From contig MZZL01000064.1 in the NCBI GenBank assembly GCA_002749535.1, positions 124,001 through 188,000 on the forward strand: a stretch of 64,000 nt of DNA, written 5' to 3'. The stretch is from Apophysomyces variabilis. Lineage: Eukaryota > Mucoromycota > Mucoromycetes > Mucorales > Mucoraceae. The stretch's first letter is position 1. Every line of letters starts with the position of its first letter. The notes below the pieces were generated by a model. The model was not told where the DNA came from. It searched no databases and worked only from the letters and a program-made list of their open reading frames with translations. This document shows positions 21,954 through 32,959 of the stretch, piece by piece. Both the position numbers and the translations under genes were made by a program.

Positions 21954-23733
21954 ATGCTGCACAAACAGGTAACCCATGATGAAGCATCCGCTCAGGCTTC
22001 AAAGAAAAGACGTACGACCGTATCAGACCGTACAGACAAGCATTTGCATTCCCTCGCATATAGTTCTCGATATGCAACACACGATATTCCGAAATGGGAA
22101 CTTCCTTCTCAGTCATCCGAAGCGTGTGTAGCCTACCAACTGATCCATGACGAACTTGAACTGGATGGCAAACCTGCAATGAATTGTGCATCCTTTGGTA
22201 CTTTTCAACTTGTATATCCGTATCTATAACGTTGATCAATGATCTATTTTATTATCAGTGAACACATGGATGGAGCCAGAAGCTGAAAAATTAATTGCAG
22301 CCAATCTCAATAAGAACCTTGCTGATCAAGACCAATATCCAGCTGCTATGGAAATTCAGTCCAAGTGTGTTTCAATGCTAGGCAGACTTTGGCATGGCAA
22401 AGATTGCGTAGGAACCTCGACGATAGGTTCTTCCGAAGCTGTCATGCTGGGTGGCTTAGCAATGAAGAAGCTTTGGCAAGCAAAACGAAAGTCAGAAAAT
22501 AAAGATATATCGCGTCCGAATATCATTATGGGCAACAATGCACAGGTGGCGTTAGAGAAGTTTGCTCGCTATTTTGATGTAGAAGCACGTATCATCCCGG
22601 TTTCAAAAGAGAGTCACTATGTTCTGGACATCCACAAAGCTACTGAGGCGTGTGACGAGAACACGATCGGCATATTTGTCATCCTTGGTTCCACCTACAC
22701 CGGTCACTTTGAAGATGTACAAGGCCTTTCGAAACTGTTGGATGAGCATGAACGCAAAACTGGTCAAGATATTCCTATTCATGTCGATGCTGCTAGGTAA
22801 CATGGGTGTTTAGTCAGAGTAATCTTCTATATTGATCGGTAATTTGGAACCAGTGGTGGACTTGTAGCACCCTTCGCTTTCCCAGAGTTACCTTGGGACT
22901 TTGTACTGCCGAGAGTAAAGTCCATAAACTGCTCGGGTCACAAATTTGGTTTGTGCTACCCAGGGGTGGGCTGGATTCTCTGGCGATCAGATCAATATCT
23001 GCCTAAGGAGTTGGTTTTTGAACTTCACTATCTTGGAGGCACCGAACACACTTATACTCTCAATTTCTCACGGCCAGCCTGTTTTGTGGTAAGCAACGTG
23101 ACAAATATAAAAATACTTTACCGTCAGGCAATCAGTAATTCAACCTAAAACTTTCACTCTCTTTCTCTTCAGATTGGGCAATATTACAACTTCGTACGAC
23201 TCGGTAAAGAAGGTTACAGAAACATTGTTAATAATGTCCTTGAAAACGCCTACTTCCTAGCCAATGCATTGGAAGAAACCGGTATGTTTGATATTGTTTC
23301 AGATCTTCATCGCCCAGAAGGTGTTTTCGGCTGGGAAAATGCACCAGAGAAATCCAAATCACACAAAGGCCCATCGAACCCTTCGTTGCCTGTCGTCGCC
23401 TTTAAATTCAGTGACAGGTTTACTCAACATAATCCCCATGTGAACCAAGATGCCGTAAGCACGATGATACGTACAAAGGGCTGGATCGTTCCCAACTATC
23501 CTCTCCCGCCCGCAGTGGATGATATTAGTATCTTACGAGTTGTTGTACGCGAATCGATGACCAGGGATATGATAGAAACTTTGGTGGATACAATCAAAGA
23601 GACAGTAATCCATTTAGCAAGTCTCGATGCGAGTGTCACATTTACTACCGAGGGCAAATCTAGTTTAGTTTGTCAATCGCATGACGAGCATGAGCGAGTA
23701 TCTAGATCAACTATGTATTCGAGACCATGTTAA
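21954..23733 (+). CDS. gad1: Glutamate decarboxylase
   Basis: A cytosolic PLP enzyme converting glutamate to GABA and CO2, used in the GABA shunt and acid or oxidative stress. Four exons (21954-22197, 22259-22796, 22854-23088, 23173-23733) give 525 residues. Family motifs run in order: AYSSRYATHDIPKWELP, NCASFVNTWMEPEAEKL, GTSTIGSSEAVMLGGLAMKK, HVDAASGGLVAPF, and the PLP lysine Lys291 in NCSGHKFGLCYPG. The C-terminal tail (after about residue 495) is Ser- and His-rich; I see no obvious Trp-containing calmodulin-binding site of the plant type. The start at 21954 gives a normal N-terminus (MLHKQVTHDE). No defects were seen. Confidence 0.94.
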
Positions 23734-24238
23734 ACTGATGTATTCCTTGCTTAAGCAATTGCTAGTATTGATAATTTAGTAGTAGTTTTTAATAGTCATC
23801 TTATTGATCTTTCCTTTATATGTGCTTCTTCCCCCGAAAATGAGATCTTCAATGTCGTACCGACCATGCTCGCTGCTTTTCCTTGTGTTTGTAGATGTCG
23901 GAAACTTTAAAGTTGACGTGCTGACAAAATAATACGAACTTTCAATCCCCTCCCACCCATATTTGACATAGCGCCTTGCTGATTTTTATGCAATGGGAAA
24001 AAAGGAATCGTCCTTTTCATGCCTTCGCTTTGCTTATAGACTGAATCACTTGATTACAGGGAAGCGAGAGATAGCATTTGCTGCATCGTTTCGTTAACCA
24101 TCTTAACAACGTATAGAAACTCTCCATATTTGGTGCAGAGTAGATGGAAAAGTCGTGAGAAACTGTGACTCATTTTTTTTATCATGAAGCAAAGCCCTTT
24201 AAAGAGGCTGTGTCTTGTTCCGTTCAAGCTCTGCCACA
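23734..24238. other. Spacer between glutamate decarboxylase and MOSC gene
   Basis: 505 bp with the decarboxylase 3' region and the MOSC promoter. No gene, repeat or clear motif seen. Confidence 0.5.
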
Positions 24239-25381
24239 ATGCCCGTTGCAGAAGTACCCACCCTCACTGACATTAGCATTTACCCCATCAAGTCCTGCCA
24301 TTCTATCAAGCTGAAGGAATGTCAAGTCGACGCTCTGGGACTGGTGAATGACAGACGGTTTATGTTTATTGACGACGAAACAAACCGATTTATTACCCAG
24401 AGGTATGACAGGGTTAGCCATAGGATGCCACTTACGTTATCTCTTATTAAAGGAAATATGCATCGATGACCTTGGTGCGACCGGTCATCAACGCCCAAGA
24501 AAAAACCATGACATTGACAGCTGACGGCCAGGAACCCTTGACTGTTCCTTTGAATCCCGCCATCGCCGAGCTGAAAAAGCGGGACGTACAGTTATGGAAA
24601 GATCGATTGATGGTCTATGACATGGGTGACGAGCCAGCCGAGTGGTTCCGCAACTTTCTAATCAACCATCGCCAGCACGACATAGAAAACAACCATAATC
24701 CTGAAGATGCGGTCGAAGATTCGGCAACAGTGCCCAATGTCCGTATGGTGGTGCTAGAGAATCCTAAGAAAGGCATCTACAAACGCCCAGCCCATCCTAG
24801 ACTACCCGGAACCCATTCTCCCTTTAGTGATTGGTCACCTATCTCCTTTGGTTTCCAATCTAGCATGGATGAAGTGAACAAAGGACTACTGGAACACAAC
24901 ATCAGCCAAGGAGCAGTTATTCCCATTGATCGCTTTCGTAATAATCTTACTATCTCTGGAACGGTAGCTTGGGAAGAAGACGAATGGCTTGTCGCCAGGT
25001 AAACGAAAAAGTAACATTTTCACGTCTTTCATAACCAAAACTTTCTTTTTGTAAGAATTGGAGAGGTGACCTTCTACGTTATTCGACCCATTGCACGCTG
25101 CACCGGTGGGATTTAAAACAATGAGTGGTTTCGCTTACTAACTTCTTTCTTTGTATAAAGTACCAAGCATTGACCAAGATAGCGGCAAAAAGGATGGCTG
25201 GGGAAAGGCTGGCGTACTGGATTATCTGAAACTCAAAAGACGCTTTGTGGAAACACCTACTGAGGGCTCGTTCTGCGTTGACGTTGTACCGTTGACCACC
25301 GGAACAATTCGCATCGGCGATAAAGTTGAAGTTCTCGAACGCATTCCCGCTGAGCATGTGCCTGCGCTCATGGAAGGCTAG
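24239..25381 (+). CDS. MOSC-domain protein, mARC-like molybdenum enzyme
   Basis: Four exons (24239-24402, 24453-24998, 25056-25105, 25161-25381) give 326 residues. The N-terminal beta-barrel half shows LTDISIYPIKSCHSIKL and LGLVNDRRFMFID; the MOSC half shows RFRNNLTISG and WEEDEW. RCTVPSIDQDSG carries Cys252, placed as in mARC proteins where a cysteine ligates molybdenum (role from the family). mARC proteins reduce N-hydroxylated compounds with cytochrome b5 as partner. The alternative is an uncharacterised MOSC protein of the YcbX type without a ferredoxin domain. The start is the ATG at 24239. No targeting sequence is obvious, so location is open. Confidence 0.85.
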
Positions 25382-26615
25382 AACACGTTTAACGTTCCTA
25401 TTTCTCTAGCCAAGCTTAAGCTCTATGAACAGTTAATAGACATAAATGTTATAGTGAATTGCAATCACTTAATTTAAATAAAATCAGTCGGTCAGATTAT
25501 AGCTCATTGTCTCATATTTCAAGGATATTCAAATCATCTCTAGGTTAACCATGGCAATTACTGTGGATAGGATTACAACTGTTAAATCTTGACAATGCTA
25601 GTATGACCTAGTCAGCACATTTTGGATCAGAGATCACGTCGAGTCTTGGTTCTTGTGCTAGTCCCTTTTACATATTATTTACAGTATCAGTCTTCCCCCA
25701 CTCTGATTTCCGTAAAAAAGAAATCAAAACGTATGTATTTTTCTTCGACATTTGCAATCTCCCTTTCTCTTCCTTCCATGGTATGCTTATTGTATGTCTT
25801 TTCGTTATGTGTTTTTAGTTTCTTCATTATTTGAAACCGTTTGTATTCCATGAATGCTACATTGTAGATAGAGAAACATGTATGCTTTTTTCCAGCTGTT
25901 GACCAAATTAACACGTTCAACAAGCCTAGCATTATTTCCTGATTGCTTTGTGATCTAGAACGGTCCGAACTGCCATGGCAGGCTCCATGGTATCAATTAC
26001 TTGCATATCAGCCCAAGCTTCGAATCCGGTTTTATAAGGTCTTTGTGGTACGATGATGCGAGGACACGTTAAAAAGCAATGGTATCAATATCTTGAGGAT
26101 TCAACCCCCGCATAGCTGTTGCTCACCAAGATACCCTTTACTCCGCCTCTCGGTGAAGGTCGCAGTCGAGCAAGAAATGCCTTGTCCTGAAAAAGAGGAA
26201 GATGCAGTAAACACGCCTTTTCAGCGATAATATTGTGCGTTCATTAAAAAGGAGTTTTAAAGAGCACACCACTCCGTATATGACCGGCGTACCACAGCTT
26301 GTTAGGAGGTGACACGTCTCAAAACGATAGCGACTTCGTACATGGAGATTACTGGGCTGCATATGCCACTGTCATACATCGGTTATTCAACATGCATTTT
26401 GCGAATCTGGTTCTATTTTTCTGCTGCGTTAAGCAGCTTCCCAGTATTATCGGAATAGTCATTGTGCCCTGGAATGCTTGCTCACCAATGGTTTGTGACT
26501 TACGACTCTGAGTCAGCTCCGGGATTCGAATTATCCGATCTGATAAACAGGCCACGCATGTTTTTGTTCGAAATCTGATAACTTTTTTTTTTACCCCGCG
26601 TCGAGCCTTGTTACC
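25382..26615. other. Spacer between MOSC gene and mms19
   Basis: 1.2 kb, AT-rich. Short frames on both strands (for example 25622-25834 and 26299-26511) lack family features. No repeat or RNA gene seen. Confidence 0.45.
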
Positions 26616-29600
26616 ATGGAAAGTCGCTGCACAGAGCTCATCAGCAGTTGGCTTTTATCGAAAAGAAACGAAGTAGATCCGTCCTTGCTTGCGCACCTAC
26701 TATTAGGTAAAAAGCGATGAGCGCACCTGAGCCACTGCTTATGTTCCTGATCGCGTTCTTGTTTAGAAACTACAAAGAGCTCGACCGGGTTATGTGACCT
26801 GACCGAAATTCTGGCTTCCTTTTTGAATAACCAGGATAAAGATAACCGAGCAAAATGTATGTAATCTATCTCTTATTACACTGAACACTACCGAGCTGAA
26901 ATTTGTATGTTATTACAGGCCTCGAGCTATTTGCTCAAGTTGTTACCCACAGTCAGTCAGCCCTCGATGTCCAAACAGGTAACGCAATCATGTAGACTTG
27001 CAATATTGCGTGTGGGCGGGATCTGACCAGTATATTCTTATAACAGTCAATGTGATTCTGCAATTCGCTTGCAATCGTCTGAATGATCCTGCATCGGTTC
27101 CTCATCTGCTCGACATAATCAAACAGCTGATGAGTAGTGACAATTACCATAGCATCCATGCTATCCCTACCTGTGAAGCGTAAGCGAATATATAGCTAAG
27201 CTGTTCTGGTTCATAGGGACACATGTATGCTAACTCTCCTCCGCTAGCCTTTTTTCTCACATAAAGTGCAAAAAACTAGCACAAAGCTCTCGACACAAGC
27301 TATTCTGCATCCTGGAGCAGATGCTACAGAAATACGCCACAGGTTTAGATTAACACGAAACGAAAAGGAGAGTATCTTACGTGAATCACTGTTTCAGAGT
27401 TGCAGCGTTCCAAAGTCAGTTTTATTGGAGGATTTATATCATGCATGGATGGCGAGAAGGATCCAAGAAACCTATTAGTAGCATTCGAGATTGTCAGAGA
27501 GATCATCCGTAAGTTTGATATCTCTAGTCATGTAGAGGTAAGGCTATTTCTTTAGTGCTTTGTGATTGCATGTGATAAGTTGTAACTGAAAAATACATAA
27601 GGATTTGTTTGAGGTTGTCTTTTGTTATTTCCCTATCAGCTTCGTTCCGCCACCAAACGACCCCTATAAAATCAGCACAGAAGATCTCAAAGACAGTCTA
27701 AGGTATGTATAGGGAAATGGAAAGGGCGCCCTTGCCTAAAGAAGGAATTGCCGTGTTAGACGTTGTTTGGCCGCCACTCCTTATTTCGCCTACTATGCTA
27801 CGCCTCTTCTCATCGAAAAATTACTATCATCTACGGGGAGCGCAAAGGTAAATTAGAACAAAGTGAATGGTAAGCTGGTGTCTGATTTTGATCGGGAAAA
27901 CCAGAAAGATGCTATGGATACAATCGGACTATGTGCACCATCTTACGGTGCTCATGCCGTTTTACCTCATGCAAATGACATCTTTGATGCTTTGGTGAAA
28001 GAGGTAAGATAGTTTCCGTTTTTGCTTATATTTCGTGAGAAGTGGGCTCACTCAGTTACATCCAGGTGTATCAAGCATCAGATTTATCAATGGAACAAAC
28101 TGCACTCAGGACGATTCATAGCGTCGTTGCTACATTAGGAAGTGGAATTAGTATTGCCAATATACGCGACCCTGTGGAAAAGGCCATCGATAGGCTATTG
28201 AGTCAATGTGTACAAAATCTTAAAGAACCGGAATTGAAAATGGCGAAATCGGCATCGTACATACTTCGAGCAGCAGCGTCTGCATCTGGTAAGCTTAATT
28301 GCGAAAGATAGATCGGTAGAGAAAGGAAAAGCTTACATTGCGAAAAAGATCCTGCATCTACATCAGTTGCACAGGCCGCTGTACCCCTTTTGTATCAGCA
28401 GTTCGGTATGACAGATCCACCTAGCAGGCAAAAGGCAATTCTGGATATCTTTATTGAAATCCTGGATGCCAACAAAGTTCTTTACGGTTCAGTAGAAGAT
28501 AAAGGCTATGGTAAATCTTGACATGTCTCGCATTATTATTTCTGCTTAACTATCTTAAATCCTAGATCGCGACTTCCAAACACCATTATTAGCATTTAAA
28601 CAACAAATTCTGCAAGTATTTGTTTTGTCACTTATACAGTCTGCAACTACAGATGCTGGTGTTCGATGCTCAAGCCTTAAAGGAATCAAGTTGATGACAT
28701 TAATGAAACAGTTCCTAACCCCGGAGGAGGTAAGATTATCACCGTTATACTTGACCTTATATCTCATGATATTGTAAAGATGGATGTTACTGCTAGTCAT
28801 CTCACAAGACAACTGTCACACAAAGACAAACAGACAAGGTATTGATACACAACAGCCGCCAGCAAGCTAATCAAGAACCAATAGATTATTGGCTCTCTCT
28901 ATTCTTATTACCATATCCAAACGAAATGCATCCTCACTTCTTAAATATACTTTCCCAGAGCTACTACGGCAACTCCCTGATTCTGGGGACCCACCATGCG
29001 TAACTTACCTGGAAACGCTGGAATGCATTGATCAGCTGACGACAAGCGCTACTATATGGTTGTCGGTTGCTCCTGCTCTAATGAATAAACTGGATCTAGT
29101 GTGTTGCACAGCCAGTAAGTGAAAGTTATATTCTTAAACTGCGGCAGCATATTCTGACTCCAGTTTAGCTCCAGCTAACTTAGGGTATGCGTGTGCGCTG
29201 GCAGCAAGTATCAGACATACGTTCGAGACTGCACCGAAGGATGCTGAGATGATAAAGTTAAGTCAAGAGGTACTTTTCCCATCTATTGTCTCTGGATGCA
29301 TCCGATCAACTTTGCGTTACCCAAATTCCTGGAATCTTAACAATCGACTGATGGAACTGCTGGCTGAGATTGTTGCTGTCATTGTCAGAAGTTCGGATTT
29401 AAGGTGAAGATAGAAAACTGCATTCTGTATTCTTACTGGATCTTACCTTATATTTCCTTTAGTTATCAAAAGCATCTAGTAGATAATGCATTTCGGCTAT
29501 TCGTTGATGGAGATCCATCTGTTGTGAACGTACCATCACTACCGACATCGAGTGTCAAGATACTTGAATGGCCTCAGGTAAGGATTCCTCCACATGACGG

Positions 29601-31009
29601 TATGGATTCGGGCTTATATACATCGTAGGGGCTGTTTAACCACAGTGAAGTCAATACTTCGCTTTTATTTCCTGCCATTATCGGAAATTGTAGAAAAGAC
29701 GTAAGTGTTCGTTTCCCACGGTTAGAAATTAATTTACATATCACAGGTAGAACTTCCAGTGTTAAGCTTGGGAACATTCCTACAATCCGTTACGCGGAAA
29801 TTTATGGAATCTTCATGTCCTTTAAGACATCAAGCATTGGCGAAAACTGCAGCTTGCATTATCAATAAGTGGTTGAACGGTAAGTAATAATAATGTACGA
29901 GTTTCTAAAAGTAAACTGAGCGATAAAATATGGAATGACTAGACGATGTCAACAGTTTTCTCTCCACTACTGTGAAGAATGAACTGCTAAGTACCCTTTC
30001 ATACTCTAATACGAAGGATAGGGAGCGTTCAATATCCATCATCACATGGGCAAGTTTTCTTCGCCATAGTTTGTATAATATTTATTTATCAAATTACGCA
30101 GATTGCGAAGGCGCTTGTCGTTCGTGGTAATAGTCTGGGTTATGAACTGCTGGACAGTATCATGACTCAGTGCGGATCGTCTGATATTGGTACGAAAGCA
30201 GCTGAAAGTTTTTCCGTCATTTTACAGGAGGATAAACTCATACTTAATAAGAGATCTTACGCAACAATCTCGGTAACTACGTATGGATTATCAAAGGATA
30301 GAGTCTAACATGCAATCACGGTGCAGATTCTGTACAAACAGCGTTTATTTAATCATTGTTTACCTCGACTCCTCGAAGGTGCAGAACATCCATTAGAATG
30401 TAAGTTTACCATGTGTTTGATAATGGAACAGCTAAAACGATTGCTTTAATCCAGATATCAAAACAAATAATCTTGTTACATTATCTCACATCTTAACCAA
30501 TATTCCTCATCAAGTTTCTGTTCATGACACGCCCAAAGTAAAAATTCCAATCCATGATTTACTGGTTCTGATACTTATTCATCCTTTTTTTAGCTCGTAC
30601 CATCGATCATAGCTGCGCTTTCCTTAAATAATTCTTGGTTGATTCTGTCTATGGTTGAAGTGACTCAGATGATTGTATCGAAAGCGCCCGAAACACTTGG
30701 AAATCAGCATGTTCTTTCCCTCATAGACGCGTTATTGGCATTGACAGATCCTGACAAATGCTGCCCAGCCAACATCCAAGTCGGAGTCTTGAGATGTCTC
30801 CGGTATTTTGCCGAGCAGTGTAAACCAGAAGTCATCAAAGCGAGTGCGCCAACGGTTATTAAAAAGCTTGGGCGTACTTTGGACCATAGGAAAAGATTAG
30901 TACGAAAAGAAGCAGTAGATTGTAGGGAGAAATGGTAAGTCTACAAAACAAACGCGGAAATGATATTGAGATTCGCCTTTCTATGGTTAGGTTTGCAATT
31001 TTATCGTAA
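26616..31009 (+). CDS. mms19: Mms19, cytosolic iron-sulfur cluster targeting factor
   Basis: A HEAT-repeat scaffold of the cytosolic iron-sulfur assembly targeting complex, delivering clusters to DNA polymerases, helicases and primase. I assembled 24 exons from 26616 to 31009, with introns of about 46-70 nt, summing to 3084 nt (1027 residues, the family's normal length). Landmarks are GLCDLTEILASFLNNQD near the N-terminus, FISCMDGEKDPRNLL (about 180-195), VPPPNDPYKIS, ALSILITISKRNASSLLKYT (middle), and RKRLVRKEAVDCREKWFAIL at the end. The final 19-nt exon (30991-31009) completes the conserved KWF ending. One intron (30050-30101) begins with GC. Exon boundaries between 27180 and 27400 were chosen because only they restore the DGEKDPRN frame. 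Confidence 0.9.
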
Positions 31010-31709
31010 ACAAAAAACAGAAAGAAAGCAACTTAGAATGGGCGAACAAACAATTCTCAGTTCGATTAAAATCAAGCGACCACCCTCCGCATTGCTGCAT
31101 TTATCTCATTTGTCTACTACCATCCTATATTTTCCATAAGTAAAGAAGATTAATGACGCGTGCCATCTCTTTCGTTGAATAGGTAGATCGATGGTTGGGG
31201 TTTGGACGGTTGCTCGGGAAATTACTGTTGGCGGAGTTTATATCAGAGTAGCTTAGTCAAGAGACTCCGTGCCAAAAGAAAAAAAAAGTGGCGCTGATAG
31301 TCAAGAGAAGGGGAGGACTATATGACTTACTGGAAAACAAGAAGCGGTCTAATTTCAAAGTTTAGGCTTGTTCAGCCATTGTAACACCTAACGCATGGAC
31401 GCATACTCCCGCCTCCTGTATTGGAACAGATGTTGTGCACATCGGCAACGGGACTTTTGAAAAAGGACCGTCAGTTTCCGGTACGGCGTTGGAAACGATC
31501 GCCGGAAAAACAAAGGATGTTTTGTTTATACAACTTTTTGACAAAAGTGGTGGCAAAATTAACGGATAGTTCTGTATCACCTCAGATCATCATGTGTAAG
31601 CTTTAGGAAAATCCTAAGAGATGCCAAATTACATAAATACACATCAACTTGCCCCCTTTTTTTCTTATTCCTTTTCTTTCAAACATCTTCCATTCTTATC
31701 ATCTTGTCA
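31010..31709. other. Spacer upstream of the orphan secreted protein gene
   Basis: 700 bp. The last 70 bp before the start codon are strongly CT-rich, as often seen at expressed fungal promoters. Nothing else is recognised. Confidence 0.5.
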
Positions 31710-32498
31710 ATGCATCCTTTCAATTTGTTCATCGCCACTTTCGGCTTGCTTTCTACTAACACTTGGGCATGGACAAGCCACGTCGAGCCGTCTTCGGTGG
31801 AAGATTGGCCACTAACAACCACTATTCGCGACGCTGTCGAAGGATACTATGAAAACATTGTTGACGAAATACTCAGTACAAATAGCGAGACATTTTTGCT
31901 TGATTTGACTCATATGCGAAGTATTCAAAGCGGTCGGCTACGCTCTGTCGCTTCACAATTAAATTTGCAGAACCTGAATGGTAACAGAAAGGTGCAGGAA
32001 GAAAACAGAATTGGCTCACTTTGTACAACAGATGCTTGCTTGCTCGAGATGCCCGCTATCATTGCTAAGAATGTCCACCAACTAAACGAACATGTATACA
32101 ACTCTGTCAATGTGCTGTTGGACAGATACCTCCCATTACTCCTGCCACGCTATATTTCCAAATGGGACAATATCCGGTTAAACGAGTTGCTACTGTCACT
32201 TAATCAAGTGGTGGTGTATGAGCTAAACGAGTCTATTGAGAACTACAAACTTATCAGCCAAATTACGCAAGAAATGAACGCATGTCAAACGAGCGCTCCT
32301 ACTGCCGTGAAGTTCACTTCGCAATTACATCAGTGGTTTGTTTTCAGTGGACCAAACTCAGTAGCCCCTGCAGGACAAGGCGCTATCGACAAGTTCCTGC
32401 AGACCACCAGACTAGGTCTCGCGTCTGCCCTGCGTGCGAGAATAGAAGACTTGCAGAATTTAATCAGTCAAGAACTCCAAGACGGATATGACTCTTAG
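31710..32498 (+). CDS. Orphan secreted protein, 262 residues
   Basis: An uninterrupted 262-residue frame. The start is the ATG at 31710, behind a CT-rich promoter. Residues 1-20 form a clear signal peptide (MHPFNLFIATFGLLSTNTWA). The mature part is predicted mainly helical, with Leu-rich amphipathic stretches such as SVNVLLDRYLPLLLPRYISK (about 132-151) and LNELLLSLNQVVVYELNESI. Three cysteines are seen, two of them in SLCTTDACL. I recognise no family or catalytic motif. Secretion is the only inference I would make. It is not obviously linked to either neighbour. Confidence 0.72.
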   Translation: MHPFNLFIATFGLLSTNTWAWTSHVEPSSVEDWPLTTTIRDAVEGYYENIVDEILSTNSETFLLDLTHMRSIQSGRLRSVASQLNLQNLNGNRKVQEENRIGSLCTTDACLLEMPAIIAKNVHQLNEHVYNSVNVLLDRYLPLLLPRYISKWDNIRLNELLLSLNQVVVYELNESIENYKLISQITQEMNACQTSAPTAVKFTSQLHQWFVFSGPNSVAPAGQGAIDKFLQTTRLGLASALRARIEDLQNLISQELQDGYDS

Positions 32499-32959
32499 GA
32501 AACAAACTTTTTCTAAATGTATATAGCATATCATCAAACTTGTACACTTTGTCATCCCATTCTCATTGTAAAAAAGAAATTACAGTAACCTTAAAAAAAA
32601 GTGTGCATTTAAGGAAATTTGCAAGTCAAGTCAAGCGCCAATACGCCACACTTCTGAACACCTAGTAAATAGGGATAGAGAATACGTCAAGTCCTGTTCA
32701 AAATATGTTGTGCTGTTGCAAAGCGTTGTTGGATATCTCCCTACGTAGTGTGACCATCCACGTTCGAAGAGTGTTCTTGTTATGAACAGTTATCTGACCT
32801 ATAAGTATTGCATACAACTGGAGTTATATACCTATCCATTGAGGGTGCAAAGGTTTACACGGAGCGTTTATCCTTGCTCATATAAGTTCATTTCATTTAT
32901 TTTGGCTTAGACACGCAGGTGATATCAAGAACAAAGCAAGCATCACTCGAAACAAAACC
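32499..32959. other. Spacer between convergent orphan secreted gene and P450
   Basis: 461 bp between two stop codons. It should hold both 3' regions; no other element seen. Confidence 0.5.
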
